Shown here in pieces: positions 1 through 11,300 of a DNA stretch of 64,000 bases (position 1 is the stretch's first letter; each line of letters opens with the position of its first letter). The stretch comes from Sodiomyces alkalinus F11 (taxonomy: Eukaryota > Ascomycota > Sordariomycetes > Glomerellales > Plectosphaerellaceae): contig NW_021167081.1 of NCBI RefSeq assembly GCF_003711515.1, positions 4,073,061 through 4,137,060 on the forward strand, in the 5' to 3' direction. The translations under genes and the position numbers were made by a program. The notes below the pieces were generated by a model. It was not told the DNA's origin, searched no databases, and saw only the letters and a list, made by a program, of their open reading frames with translations.

Positions 1-1950
1 TCCTAAGTATCCGTTAATTACCGAATCGTAGATAGATTAGATGACTTTTCCTTATAGCGTCGAACCTTTATTTAAACCTAGTATCTAAATACGATCTCGC
101 AATAATAATAGCCCGGAGGGCAATACTAAATATTCCGCGATCTATAACTATAGTTTAAGCGTTAGTCAGAACTAGCGTTCTCACTTAAGTATAATATAAA
201 GGGCACCTTAGTATTACGGGTTAATCGGTAACGTGTTTTCCTATAATTACTATAATTTATTATTTATATCGAAGATTCTTAAAGCGTTTATTAAGCGATA
301 TAGCTTTAGTAGCATCCCGGAATCCGGGATTAATTATATATAATAAGCTTATTTGTACTTATCTATTATATCTTAGAGTTTATCTTACTAATAGCACGAT
401 AATACGTTAGCTGTTGTATTATTCTTCTCTTTACGGTATTTGATGATAAAGTCGAATTAAGCGAGCTTACTAGCCTAATAGCCTTATCGCTATATAAGCG
501 TTTATTCTATGATAAAGTACTCTAGGGCCTTCTAGTCGGAGAAGATACTAAATTAATTATAGCTAATTAGTTCCGCTCTTTACGCTATTAAGTTACTTGT
601 AATCGCTAATATCTTTTCATCGTGAATCCAGTAATTATACTGGGCTAAAATTAGTCGTCTTAAGTAGTATACGACTACGTAGCGATATTCTTCTATATTT
701 TCTGAGACTAATCCCCCGCCTAATACGAAACCGGAGTAATTAGTCTTAATAAACGTTTTATTCGCGGGGTTTTAGTATCGTAGGATCGGTCATTCTATAA
801 ACCTTACATTAATAGTCTAAAAGGCCGATTCTTCCTCGGGGCCTTATTAGAAGGTCCGGTGATTTTTTAATTAGCGCTATTAAAAGGCGCTAATCGCGAA
901 AAACTCCTTTATATAGATCCGGTAGTAATTCGTAAACCCAAGGAAACTTTATACTCCTTTTCCTAATATTAGCGTTTCCTACTCGAGGATTACTTAGAGT
1001 TACTCGGGGTTATACCCGACTCCTTTATTTACGGTAAGTATAAACCTTAAGTATTTAACTATCTTTATAATTAATTCGTACTTAGACGGGTTAAGGTTAA
1101 GACCTATATTAGCTAGGGCTCGGAGTACTTATCTAACCTTCGCCTTATAGTTAGCCTTACTCCTATTAGTGTAAATAAGGATAATATTTATATAGGCTAG
1201 TATAAAGTTATTAACGTAATATTATATCGTTTTATTAATATATTATTAACAGGTCGCCGGTATACCGCTTAACCCGAAGGGGTATACTAGCTATTTAATG
1301 AGTCCGAAACCTAGTATGAACTAGTCCTATCCTAATCTTATAGTAAGCGGCTATAATATTAAGTTTCGTAAACTACTTCGTTTCTATAAGATTATATAAG
1401 GTTTCTATATTTAACGGTAAGCGGTAATATTCTTAATAGATGATCGTGTTTAGCATCCGGTAGTTATACTAGAAATATAGTCCTTTACTAAGCTTTTTTA
1501 TAAATAGTATAGGTGCTACGGCTTCTAAGTTACTTCCTCGGATAAACCTCTTATCTATTTATTAAGAGTTTTCCGGGGTATAAGTAATTCTTCGCGCAAT
1601 ATACTCTATAGTAGCCCTTGAAGTAGGGGTGGTTCTTTATTGTTTATTCCTCGTATAATATTTATTTCGTGATTATTCCCTAGTCGGTATAGGGGTAATA
1701 GGTTCGTCTTATCAGGGGTAAATAGGTCGCTAAACTCTTAAAGGACCCGTTTCGGAATAAGGGCCATAGGGTTTATAAGGGCCTTTTTCTATAATACCTT
1801 ATCGATATCCCTTAGCCTAATACCGTTTATTACGGTACTACCCTTCTAGCCTTTCCTTTATGGCCGGCGTATAATAGTAGCGAAGACTAATCTCGTAATA
1901 AGGCGGGCGTTACGAATTACTTAGATATTCCTTTTGTTAGGACAATACGG
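1..1950 (-). mobile_element. Ty3/Gypsy retrotransposon remnant (pol: RT and RNase H), RIP-degraded, runs off window start
   Basis: Reading the minus strand through stops gives a Gypsy pol. Near 1165-1200 the RT active-site strand reads YINIILIY where YxDDILIY is expected, so the catalytic aspartates are gone. Further along the minus strand, about 440-800, is an RNase H region with TFIKTNYSGFVLGGGL (expected TDASxxxLGGVL), YNYWIHDEKILAI and, near 540, KALEYFI. Integrase should lie beyond the window start. Stops are TAA/TAG at expected Gln/Trp positions. No LTR was found; the 5' side ends by about 1950, where composition changes to that of the host island. It is a different family from the Gypsy at 18.8-23.3 kb. 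Superfamily call is firm; boundaries are approximate. Confidence 0.75.
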
Positions 1951-2022
1951 TATGTTATCATAGCTCCATATTTTCGAGCTCGATAGTAAAACGTCCGGGC
2001 GCCGTAATCCTTCCCGTGACCC

Positions 2023-2052
2023 ATGAAAAATGAAAAATGAAAAATGAAAAGG
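2023..2052. repeat. Four-copy 7-bp tandem repeat (ATGAAAA)
   Basis: Four consecutive copies of ATGAAAA stand at the junction between RIP-degraded sequence and the host-gene island. Read directly; no function inferred. Confidence 0.85.
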
Positions 2053-2097
2053 AATTGCTGAAGCTAACCTTTCGACAAGGCGGACTATGGGGAGAAA

Positions 2098-2114
2098 GGG
2101 CGCCACCGGCGCCC
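2098..2114. other. Perfect 7-bp GC hairpin next to a poly-A run
   Basis: GGGCGCC, a 3-base loop (ACC), then GGCGCCC, followed by GGG and a run of A. It resembles a bacterial terminator on paper, but the sequence is fungal and no such role is claimed. It lies in the 3' flank of the ING-like gene. Confidence 0.6.
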
Positions 2115-2616
2115 GGGAAAAAAAAAAGCCAGCGGGTCAGACCACGGTCGGATAACTAAGTGCCAAGACCGGAATAACGCAAGGCGCCTAGCCTAATAGC
2201 ATGTCACCTCTGTACGAAGCAAAAGGTAATTTTGATGGTCTGGGCCTTTCTAAGGTACATATAAAGTACCTGTGCCCACGTCGCAGTTACATCAAGTCGG
2301 CAGCATGCGGAGGACCTGGAATTGGTCTTTGGGAGACTGCTCGACGACGATACAGGTGGGCTCTATCACTGTTCGCATCTACAATAAGAGGTGGTTACCC
2401 GACTGTCCAGCTCCTAAGTATCTTATTACACAAATGCCATCGTGTATTAGTTGACACTCCTGTCGTGACTCGTGACGAACGTGCGCGTATGTAGCCTGAA
2501 GGGTAATAAGAACAAGAATGCATGATATCTTTTAAACCATCCTTCTTCCTCCCCTTCATTCCCCGCCACCGTGGCAGGGGCGCGCGGCACGAGAAACGGG
2601 GGCCAAACCCCTTGAG

Positions 2617-3957
2617 CTATTTCTTCTTCTGCATCTTCTCGGTGCAGACGGGACAGTACCATGTGCCGTTAGGCTCGCTCTTGAGGCCGACACACGACCA
2701 GTGAAACCATTCATAAGGGCAGTCATCGTTGTCGCACGCCACCATGTCGCCGAAACTGACGTTCTGGCACATGCAATACTTTTTATCGTCGCCCGCCTCG
2801 TCATCGTCCACATCGGCCATGGTCTCGTCCGCGCCCGCGTCCTTCGCGTCTCGTGCCGGCGTGCCGCTTGCCCGGTCCAGCCGGCTCTCCTCACCTTCGT
2901 CCACGCTCCCGCTTTCCGCTTCTGATAGCTCGCTGTCCGCCGTTGACGCGGGCGACTTTCTGCTCCCGGATTTCTTGACTCGTGAGAGGGAGGACTTGCT
3001 TCCAGCGGCTCCGGCCCTCTTACGACCGGCACCAGTAGGGGTTCCCTTTCTGCCCGCTCCGGACGCTCCCGATGCTTTCTGCGAGGACGAACGAGGCCCG
3101 GCGCTCCCCGCACGCACCGCGCCATTAACTCCGTTCGCGCCAGCGCCCTTCGGCGTGCCAGGTCCTAGCGATGAGTGCCTTGCCAGGCCGCTTGAGGCGG
3201 CCGGGACGCTGCCCAGGCCTGAGTTGGACCGGGGGCCTCGTTTCGGGACACCACTGCCCGGACCGGCTGAGCTCTCTCGCGTCTGACGATTGAGGATCAT
3301 GCTGGCCGCGGGGCTCGTCGGGGCCGAGGCGGGGTACTGTTGTTGGGATTGGGCGTTTCGGACCTGAGGGTTAGTTGCCCGGGCAGTCGCAGGGCCGACC
3401 GAGTGAACGGCGGGTCCTGGAGTGGCGGTTGCATTGATAGTGGTTCCTGACAGGTGACTGGCCGGGTTGACGGAGCGAACCGACGGCCCAGAGTGGTTGG
3501 CAGCACTGGGTCGGAGAAGGGAGGGGCATTTGTCTGGGTCGTTGAAGCCAGGCTCGGCACGATCGTAGAGCAGTTTAATGTGCTGGTCTAGATTCCGTAG
3601 GTGCTTATCCATGGTGGCTTGTAGCCTCTGCGTCAGGGTGATCTTCTCGCCGGCCAAGCGGTCTGCGCGTGCATAGTGTTCGCGTATCACGGCCCGCATG
3701 CCCTCCTCCCGTGGGTTCGTCTCATGACTGCCGTTCGCCTTGATCCATTTCTGGATCTTGCCGTCGCGATCCTCTATGACCTTGATGCACTCTTGGTACT
3801 GCCTATCCTTGTCGGCGATTTCTTCCTGGATAAAACGGATCTCCTCGGGAAAGTTCTGGACCCGGTTCATCCAGTCGTCGAGGATGATAGCAGGATCCAG
3901 TGCTTCGACCTGTGGCATCCTTCTGACAAAGTCGATGGAAAGATCGTCTCTAGGCAT
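2617..3957 (-). CDS. ING-family PHD-finger protein (Yng2-like chromatin reader)
   Basis: Intronless 446-residue protein. The ATG at 3957 is the first in frame; the open frame continues upstream but has no ATG. Residues 1 to about 137 form an ING N-terminal domain, an acidic/basic helical region with [19 protein letters not shown] and [10 protein letters not shown]. About 140-385 is a low-complexity Ser/Ala/Gly/Pro linker turning basic (KKSGSRKS) and then acidic. Residues 392-446 are a C-terminal PHD finger with all eight ligands in C4-H-C3 order (C395, C397, C408, C413, H419, C422, C435, C438) and the [11 protein letters not shown] and [10 protein letters not shown] signatures. ING proteins read methylated H3K4 and anchor NuA4, NuA3 or Rpd3L-type complexes in the nucleus. 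The finger most resembles the Yng2 (NuA4) branch, but Yng1-like membership cannot be excluded. It is longer than yeast Yng2 because of the linker. Confidence 0.9.
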   Translation of the reverse strand: MPRDDLSIDFVRRMPQVEALDPAIILDDWMNRVQNFPEEIRFIQEEIADKDRQYQECIKVIEDRDGKIQKWIKANGSHETNPREEGMRAVIREHYARADRLAGEKITLTQRLQATMDKHLRNLDQHIKLLYDRAEPGFNDPDKCPSLLRPSAANHSGPSVRSVNPASHLSGTTINATATPGPAVHSVGPATARATNPQVRNAQSQQQYPASAPTSPAASMILNRQTRESSAGPGSGVPKRGPRSNSGLGSVPAASSGLARHSSLGPGTPKGAGANGVNGAVRAGSAGPRSSSQKASGASGAGRKGTPTGAGRKRAGAAGSKSSLSRVKKSGSRKSPASTADSELSEAESGSVDEGEESRLDRASGTPARDAKDAGADETMADVDDDEAGDDKKYCMCQNVSFGDMVACDNDDCPYEWFHWSCVGLKSEPNGTWYCPVCTEKMQKKK

Positions 3958-4173
3958 GGTGTTAATGAGCCAGAAACACGCCCCACAAAATCCCACGCGG
4001 AAAGCAGATGCAATAGCTGGGCAGGCGAAGACGCTGTGAGAAGAGCAAGCAAAAAGCGCAAGATCAAGGTCTGCGGTAAAGCGGATAAACGTCGTGCAGT
4101 GAGAAGATCCAACGTCCCGAGTCCGCAGACCAACGCCAATAAAAGAATGCACCGGCGCGCGAATGGTAAACCC

Positions 4174-4197
4174 GGGGGAAGGGGGGGGGGTGGGGGG
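4174..4197 (+). repeat. Long poly-G tract
   Basis: Runs of 5, 10 and 6 G separated by AA and T, about 220 bp upstream of the ING-like start codon. On the coding (minus) strand it is a C tract. It could form a G-quadruplex on the non-coding strand; that is inference. Confidence 0.7.
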
Positions 4198-4783
4198 ACG
4201 GGCAAAAGGGTTCAAGAAAGCCGTGCGTTGGTAGGTAATGGCGACAACATATCAGAGGGCTGGCCAGATATGTCGGTGATAGGCAGGAAGGGAGGAGCAA
4301 ACAGGACTTGTGCACAAGAGGCTTGCGTGAGGTGATGATAGCCAGCCAGACAAGGACAGCGAGCGAGGAGAGTTGGTAGCAAGGGGATGGGATGACCTGC
4401 ACGCAAGGATGTATATGCGTCGCTCTGCTCTCTGCTGTGTTGCTTTACTCTCCGGTATTGCCTCCCCCTGATTATGTGGTTTGCCCTGGACTCGTCTGAC
4501 CTTGGCGGGAGGTATCACGGCCTTCCCTGCAATTGGCAAGTGACAATCGTAACTTTGCTCACCTTGAGAAAGATGAATGCCGTGGCCCCAGAGTAGGTAA
4601 CTTAACGAAGTCCTATATGAAGAAGGAAGATGAATGAATGGGAACTTGGGTGGAAGTGACAGAGATTTGATGTCGTATACAAAATGGTTTGTCACGTCAC
4701 CGGAGACATCGACGAGTCGGAATGGATCTGGTGATTGAAACCCAAAGTAAGTGGGGGGAGGAACAGCCCCTTTCTTTCGTCTT

Positions 4784-4808
4784 GTTCTTATTTTTCCGTA
4801 ATAAGAAC
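4784..4808. other. Perfect 9-bp inverted repeat
   Basis: GTTCTTATT, a 7-base spacer, then AATAAGAAC, just outside the left terminus of the DNA element at 4831. Could be a remnant of an element end or a regulatory palindrome; function unknown. Confidence 0.6.
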
Positions 4809-4830
4809 CTCGTTGCCTCGTCGACTTGTT

Positions 4831-4960
4831 GAGTGCCCGTTTTCCGGCCCCCCATGTTCCGTCTTCCGGGTCGACTTAAACTCTTCTTGGGTAAAATAAT
4901 CCACTACTTCCCCACTACCCGAAACTAAGTGCGTTTTATAGGTCTCTCGAAGTACCTAAA
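4831..4960 (+). repeat. Left terminal inverted repeat of the DNA element
   Basis: Pairs with 5492-5620 in inverse orientation. It begins GAGTGCCCG and ends near AAGTACCTAAA. Confidence 0.8.
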
Positions 4961-5491
4961 GATAAAAAAGAGCACGTATACGAGTACTCTTTAAAGAAGG
5001 ACTCTATAAAGAAGGACCCCTAGCCCTCACGCTTTACGGTCAAGCTACTATATTATTATAGTATTAGTTGTTATTATATTATTATAAAGGGAAGAAAAAG
5101 TAATAGTTAGGTTAACACGTAGAAATCCGGATACGGAATACGTAGTCGGAAAAACACCGGATAGTTATATACGCTAATATTATGCGTCGTGTAACTAAGG
5201 AATAATAGGTCTACTAACCGTATTTATTTATTTTAATTCTAATACGCGCCCCTCTACGCGTACCGCCCTTTTCTTGTTCCCTCCTTTCCTTCTTTTTCCA
5301 CTTACCCTTTTCCACCTACCTTTTCCTTCCCTTAACCTATCTTAGTATATATTTAAACTACGGCTATTTAAGCCTAGTATTCGTGCTTTAGAAGACAACC
5401 TACAAGATAATAGCGCGCCGAGCAGAGTCGCGATATTACTCTAGTAGTAGTAAAAGTAGTGGTAATACCTAGTATTTTGATTTCTCGGATA

Positions 5492-5620
5492 TTTAGGTAC
5501 TTCGAGAGACCTATAAAACGCACCTAATTTCGGGTGGTAGGGAAGTAGTAGATCATTTTACCTAAAAAGAGTTTAAGTCGACCCGGAAGACGGAATAGGG
5601 GGGTCGGAAGACAGGCACTC
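5492..5620 (-). repeat. Right terminal inverted repeat of the DNA element
   Basis: Reverse complement of 4831-4960 apart from scattered transitions. It begins TTTAGGTACTTCGAGAGACC and ends GGCACTC. Confidence 0.8.
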
Positions 5621-5837
5621 TGACTTTTTTCGCGGTTAACACGGATCGAGCTAATAGAGACGGACAGTTTCTTATGCGACTACCCGTGCCCGCGCCACTT
5701 ATCGGGCGTTTATTTCTTACTAACCCTTATAACTTAGTGCTTAATAGTAAGATAGCTATGTTAGTAGAATAGCCACGTTCGTAGGATAGCTATATTAGTT
5801 GAATAGCCACCTTTTTAATTATAACGATCTTAAGACG
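5621..5837. repeat. Spacer with a duplicated 28-bp segment
   Basis: Between the DNA element and the Copia LTR. Two adjacent imperfect copies of a unit containing GATAGCTAT-TTAGT-GAATAGCCAC lie at about 5750-5812. Otherwise no feature is seen. Confidence 0.5.
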
Positions 5838-6031
5838 TGTTAGAATATAAATAAGGTACGCGGAATTATATGTGTATTTATCTAATTAAAGTTTGTGAAT
5901 ACTTTATAGGGATATCTAACTATAAGGAAAAAGCAGGGGAAATAACTATAGATATATAGGATCGAGGTACTCTACACGTCTAATATAATATAGTATGTTA
6001 TACCCCGATAAGGTGGCTGTGGTATCTAATA
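5838..6031 (-). repeat. 3' LTR of Copia-1 copy A
   Basis: 194 bp, starting TGTTAGAA and ending TCTAATA (TCTAACA in the better-preserved copy). It matches the two LTRs of copy B along its length. Confidence 0.85.
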
Positions 6032-6549
6032 TACCCCCCTAAAATTATAGGATTAATTCTGACTATTCTGTTTATTAAATTAATGCTTAAATTCCAGGGT
6101 AAATCGGAGCTAGATATTAATTAACGGCGTTATAGGCATTAAAGCTAAAAAGCAGTTAAAAAGTGTTAAAAACAATACCTAAATAATAGTATATAGAGAT
6201 ATAAAAAGACTTAAAATAACGGTCTAATCGACTGTTTCCCGTTAATTAAAAGCCGATGGAAGGGCGATTTCCCTTATTAATTACTTTAATCTAACTTAGT
6301 TGGGACCTCTATACTACGTAGATATATAAATGCGCTGTGTTTTTACGGGGGTAGTACCGTTATAGGGCTATCGCTGACTATATCGTTAGTAGCGATCTAA
6401 TTAATTAACATAGGCCCTTTTCAAACGGTTTATCGGATCTAAAGGACGTGGATATCGAGATACTTTAATTTCGAGGTAACTTAAGGCCTAGGAGATTCTA
6501 GTAGTTACTTAGTTTATTAATTATCGTAGTATACTTTTGGTGGTTCCTC

Positions 6550-8000
6550 CTTAAAGGTTAATATTAGGCCCTTTATTAAACGTTTCATTATAATATACTG
6601 CCTAATAATAGCAGAAAGTTCTATAAGCTCGGCTTTAGTATTAGAGGTCACGACGCTTATTTACTTATTTGTCTTTTAGTCTATAGGACCCCCGAATAAT
6701 AATATAGTATAGCCTTAGGAGTTATACCGAGTCTTATAGTTATTAGCAAAGGCGGCGTTAAAAGCATAAACGCGTATAGGATATTAGTTATCTTTACGTG
6801 GTGCGAAGTAAAGGTATAGTGTTTTCGTCGAGCCGAGATACTTTAAGCACCTATCTACGGTATCGTGATACTATTTTAACAGGTTAGTGCTAAAATCGGT
6901 AAGCCTTAAAGCGGCTTTAGAGATATTAGGCCGGGTCTAATAAGCAGCGTAATTAATAGAACCGACCTTCCGAAGATATAGATAGATTAACTCTTCGGGG
7001 GCTTATTAGTCGGTAGTAGATAGTTCTAAAACATTAGGATAAGGAAGAAGGCTTTTAACCCTATAACCTCTATAATCCACCTATAACGTCTTTATCTTAT
7101 CTATAATATAGTTCTTAAAAGAAACCTAAAGCCTATGGTAGTAGCGATCTCGAATACCTCTAATCCCTAAGAACCACTTAATTAGGCCTAGATCTTTAAT
7201 CTGGAATTGCTACTATATCCGTTATATAAGCTTATTAGTAGCAGATTAATATTCCTTCCTATAAATTAAAATAATATCTTTTACATAGAAGAACGCGATT
7301 AGTTCCGTATTTTTAAAGACGTAATCGTCTTTAGTTAATTACTTTAGGCCGTACTTACCTATAATAGAAGAGAGCTATTCGTGATATAGCTTTAAGGAAC
7401 GGCGGAGGCTATATAACGCTCGCCATAGCCTTTAAATACCTTTATAATACTTAGGGATATATATAGATTACTTTAAAACGTCCTCGAGCTAATTATAGAC
7501 TTTAAGGCCCGTAGCCGACTAGAGTAACTACTAATCAGGGGCGTCCTTAATATAGATTTCCTTATTAAGTAGGGTATTAGTGAATATATTAAGGGGTTAA
7601 GTTAGTAAGTCTCGAGGTCGAAATAGGCTATAATACCTATTAGCGACCTAAAGATCCTTCTAGTAAGAGTAGACGCGTAGGTATTAAGGTAGTTATTAGA
7701 TTATTAATTCCCTTAAATGTAAAGACGGGCCTTAAATGTATTAATGTAGTCTATAAGATCGATCTTATACTTAAAACTCCATTTAAGGTTTAGTAGCCTT
7801 AGAATTAATTTAGATAGTCCTGAGCCATGCCCCTGCCAGTAGGACTATTCCCACCGTTTAAAGGTGCCTATTAACCTAAGCGTGCCGACCTCCTATAAGG
7901 CGGCCTTGATCCATTCTAATTTATAGGGACTCTTTAGTATTTATAACTAGTTTAGAGGTTCCTCGGATATATGGCGGCGTAGTAACGGCTTCTTCGGCAT
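6550..8000 (-). pseudogene. Copia-1 copy A RT-RNase H, inactivated
   Basis: Minus-strand frame with repeated TAG/TAA interruptions. It carries the recognisable YV-D-IILIY strand and the Copia RNase H block GYTILLFGGPID. The first catalytic Asp of YVDD is replaced. The equivalent frame in copy B (about 55100-56600) aligns throughout. No functional protein can be made. Confidence 0.75.
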
Positions 8001-8009
8001 CCTAATCTA

Positions 8010-8700
8010 ATTATAGAAGGTATAAAAGAAAGGAGGGGTATAATAGTCGGTTAGACGCCCACTACGCGTAGGCCTGTCGGTAGCGGCCGTTAATATAGCA
8101 GGAGGGCGGCTTCTTCTGCTTATAGAAGCAGGTTAGTTAGTGGTAGTAGTGGAAGAAGAGGTTTAAGAAGACTTAGCCGTAGCAGGAGCCGTCAATACCG
8201 GATTAACGGTAGTGGCGGTGGTTGGTTCCTCGTTAAGAACTGATTGTTTAGCGGATAATAATCCTATCGCGACGGTATCGCCGGTTATAGTAGTATCGTC
8301 GGCAGATTGATCTTCGGCGTTGTTAGGGCGTTTAAAAATAGGCGGCAGATCTATAGTTCCGGTTAGTGGTGTAAGAGGGCCGTTTATAGTTATTACAGGA
8401 GTAATAATAAGTGTAATTATAGAAACCGTTAAAATAGGTGCCGTCGGAGGCGTGGAATGTATTATAGGGCTTATTTGCCCTGTTCTACTTGCCTCTTAAT
8501 TAGGTGCCTCCTGCTATTCCTGCTATTATTATTCTTCTGCAGAGTCTGTAGTGGTTATTAAATCTATACCTCTATCCAGCCCCCTAGGAGTACCGGTAGT
8601 AGTAGTAGTAGCCTCCACTATAGCCTCCCTTGTAGTATTCTGCTCTAGTAGTGGTTAAAGTAGAAGATCGGCAAAGTTAGTAGTAATAGCGGGAGGATTA
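8010..8700 (-). pseudogene. Copia-1 copy A integrase-RT linker region
   Basis: Low-complexity stretch rich in GTAGTAGTAGT-like runs and short imperfect repeats, between the RT and integrase domains. This is the usual place for the variable linker of Copia polyproteins. Its counterpart in copy B is 56600-57250. Nothing independent is encoded. Confidence 0.5.
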
Positions 8701-9850
8701 TAGAGTTAATAATCCACCGATAGATTTAATTACTTAAAGACCTCTTCGGTAACCGGCGGCTCTATATCGCGATCTTTATATAAGAGTTTTGCGTTAAAGG
8801 TGACGTCTCTTATATATAGGATCCTCCCTAATTTTAGTATCTAAATCCAGTATGTATTAGTACTCTTATAGCTAATTAAATACCCGCTATATACTTCTTT
8901 AGCTAACTTAGCGTTACGGTTATAACCTTATTAGTATTTAGCGGTTAGCGGATAGGCTCTATACCTATACCTCTTTAGGTGGCTAAAAATAGGGATAACC
9001 TCTTAATTACAATTCCTCTCTTATCGGCCTATTTATCGAAGCCTTTCTAAAGGGATCGTTCTGTATCCAGGCGGATTACTATAATTATATAGTAGTACTT
9101 CTTCTACAGGAAAAACTTAAAATTCACTAATATAGGCAAGGCTAACTTATAGTTACACAGGAACCTTATAATAACTTAACGAGTATGGAGATCGTATAGA
9201 AGTATCACGATCTTTATTCTATTATAGGCCTTATTAAGGCTAAAGAGGTTAACCTCCACCCTATACCACGGTATCGTCGATTAGTGGTTAGGCGACGGTC
9301 TAGAAATAACCTTCTTCGCCTTACTAAGAGCATAGACCTTATAATCCACTATAAGAGGGCCTTTTTAACGTCCTTTAATCACGCCTCCAGTAAGGACATC
9401 TTCTATCTTTTCGAGGGAAGCAGCGCCGGTATACCCTAGCCTTTTATACTATAAATAAGCGTTAGCCACGCTTATTGTAGGCGTTATAGAGCTATTAAAG
9501 AAGCTGCTTAGTAGGTGTTTTTAACGATCCGTTAGAATAAGAGCGTGTTAATCGTTAACGTTATTTAGAAGTAAGGCTAATAAGCTCTCTCCAGAGGCCA
9601 TCTTTAGCACTTCGAGGCCGGAATCAAAAACGACACCCTATTCCTTTAATCTTCTAGTTACGATTAAGGTTATTAGGTAGTCTTATATAAAAGTAACGCG
9701 ATTTAGCACTAAAACGAAGGGATTACTATATTCGTCGTCCACTTCCAATTATATCCTGCTATAACTCTTAACTGGCTTAGTCTCTCTACTACTCGTTTAA
9801 TAATAACGGTTTTTAATAGCAGGTTTAAAGTCCTATCGTAGGTATCGCTA
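8700..9850 (-). pseudogene. Copia-1 copy A integrase, inactivated
   Basis: Minus-strand frame with DLHTR, IIVIRLDTERSL and a downstream GFDK block, matching the integrase core order of Copia elements. Stops stand at expected Gln codons. Relative to copy B an internal segment of about 230 bp is missing near 9000. Confidence 0.65.
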
Positions 9851-10544
9851 GTTAGTAATATACCTCGAGGTGCTAGAGTCGATTACTCTTTAATTAAAGA
9901 GGTTAGTACTAACGTTACTGTTTAGTTATAGAAAGCAATATATTGTATAGGATTTCTTATCGGAATCCTTATCCTGGTTACCTATGAAATTAGATACCTA
10001 CTTTAACGATTCCTTCGGCTATAACTTCTAAGAGTCGTTTTTAGCACTCGTTTTAAGGCTTTTAGCGTCCTTTTCGATATTCTCCCGGAATCTCTTTTAA
10101 CCTTCGTTATCCTAGGTTGTAATAATCCGGTCGACGCATTCTAAGATCTCTTTTAAAGGTATATATTCCTGTTTCCTACGTGCCTCGTTAACGTTTAGGC
10201 ATTTCTATAAGGGCTTATAATTATACTTACTCCTCTTTTTATTTCGGCAGATGCAAAGCCACTATTTCTTTTACTATAGAGGAGAAGACTATTAGTTATC
10301 TTATTATCCCGGTTATGCCCGCTAATACTTACTTTCTTTATCCTTACCTAGGAAGGTTAGCGTATAAAAGAATAATACGGTAGGCTTTTTATCAAGTTAG
10401 TATAGGTAGCGGCGTTAAAGCCACGTCGTATACTCCTATCACGGATATACTAAGAAAGGGAGGATATGATATAATCAGCTTATCGGGTTAATAACGGCAG
10501 ATATATCACGGACTAACCGGTTATTAATATAGCACTATCTTAAT

Positions 10545-11035
10545 AGTATAGCTAAGGGATAGTATCCACGAGACTTATATTCACGACTTAGAAGGGCTTA
10601 TCTAGTAGTAGCAGGTATACCTGGAATTAATAGGTTATCGCTATAGTATCGTTATTATATAGCTAAGGAATAGTACCTACGAGACTTATATCCACGACCT
10701 AGAAGGGCCTATCTAGTAGTAGATATACCTAGAATTAATAAGTTATCGCTATAGTATCGCTATTATATAGCTAAGGGATAGTATCCACAAGCCTTATATC
10801 TACGACCTAGAAGGTACTATCTAGTAGCAGATATATCTAGAATTAATAGGTTATCACTATAATATCGCTATTATATAACTAAGGGATAGTATCTACGAGA
10901 CTTATATCTACGACCTAGAAGGGACTATCTAGTAGCAGATATATCTAGAATTAATAGGTTATCGCTATAATATCGCTATTATATAACTAAGGAATAGTAA
11001 CTATAAGGGACATCGCTACGACCTAGAAAGGCCGA
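10545..11035. repeat. Tandem array of about 108-bp units (4 to 5 copies)
   Basis: The word (G/A)CTAAGG(G/A)ATAGTA recurs at 10551, 10662, 10770, 10878 and 10986, giving spacings of 111, 108, 108 and 108 bp. Each unit also carries a GACCTAGAAGG-like block, CTAGTAG(T/C)AG and GAATTAATAGGTTATC. Units differ mainly by transitions. The array begins just beyond the broken end of Copia-1 copy A. Confidence 0.9.
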
Positions 11036-11300
11036 GGCTATATCTAAAATTCTAGACATTAGACTATCGGAGGTTAGGTATAAAACCACTAGGAGTTAAT
11101 AGAAGGTTAAAAATTAAGATATTAGGTATAATAGACTTATATTAAGGGAGTTAGGCAGGGATAGATAGGAAGATTCTAGTTAGACCCCGGATAGCTATAA
11201 AAGGATGTCAAGGAATAGGGTATAATACCAGGGAAAAGATACAGTGTAACGGAGAATACTATTTCCACTTAATGGTTATATATTATAAAGACTTTAACTT

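Larger units (their letters stand above)
1951..2616. other. Intergenic region downstream of the ING-like gene
   Basis: GC-balanced sequence between the Gypsy remnant and the stop codon of the gene at 2617. It should contain the 3' UTR and polyadenylation site of that gene. It holds a 7-bp tandem repeat and a GC hairpin (listed separately). Small open frames here (for example 2201-2494 plus) show no recognisable domain or codon pattern and are not called. Confidence 0.5.
3958..4830. promoter_or_regulatory. Upstream intergenic/promoter region of the ING-like gene
   Basis: GC-balanced sequence of about 870 bp between the start codon and the inverted-repeat DNA element. It should hold the 5' UTR and promoter. 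No TATA box or specific factor site can be assigned. It contains a long G tract (4174-4197) and a hairpin (4784-4808). Open frames here, such as 4252-4695 minus, look like chance frames without a recognisable domain. Confidence 0.45.
4831..5620. mobile_element. Non-autonomous DNA element with about 130-bp terminal inverted repeats (MITE-like)
   Basis: The left arm (4831-4960) and the reverse complement of the right arm (5492-5620) align along their whole length. They share blocks such as GTCTTCCGGGTCGACTTAAA and TTTTATAGGTCTCTCGAAGT, and differ almost only by C/T or G/A changes. The 530-bp centre is AT-rich and has no transposase-like frame. Outermost bases read GAGTGCC at the left and GGCACTC at the right. 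No target-site duplication is clear, so the superfamily is undetermined; long arms hint at a Mutator-like type. The right half is more AT-shifted than the left. Confidence 0.8.
5838..10447 (-). mobile_element. Copia-1 copy A: 5'-truncated Ty1/Copia retrotransposon, RIP-degraded
   Basis: Co-linear with the complete copy B at 54392-60324, on the same strand. The 3' LTR is at 5838-6031, followed internally by a pyrimidine run that is the polypurine tract on the minus strand. Reading the minus strand through stops gives RNase H near 6660-6710 (GYTILLFGGPID-KT) and RT near 7255-7300 (FFYVKDIILIY, expected YVDD). Integrase lies around 8950-9350 (IRLDTERSL at the second catalytic Asp). Homology to copy B ends near 10447, so most of gag and the 5' LTR are missing. 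About 230 bp present in copy B is absent near 9000. Stops are TAA/TAG. Confidence 0.85.

Noticed and set aside
2098..2125. Rho-independent terminator
   Set aside because: Hairpin plus A/T run fits the pattern, but the genome is eukaryotic and the orientation does not follow the nearby gene's stop in a meaningful way.
2556..3286. Long open frames overlapping the ING-like gene in other phases (2556-3125 minus, 2729-3286 plus)
   Set aside because: Arg/Pro/Ser-rich shadows of a GC-rich linker; no domain and fully inside the real gene.
3958..4215. 86-codon N-terminal extension of the ING-like protein
   Set aside because: The open frame upstream starts at TTG, contains no ATG, and its residues are low-complexity; the first in-frame ATG at 3957 begins the conserved MPRDDLS segment.
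4252..4695. 147-codon minus-strand frame upstream of the ING-like gene
   Set aside because: No recognisable domain, lies in the promoter region, and overlaps other equally long frames; treated as chance.
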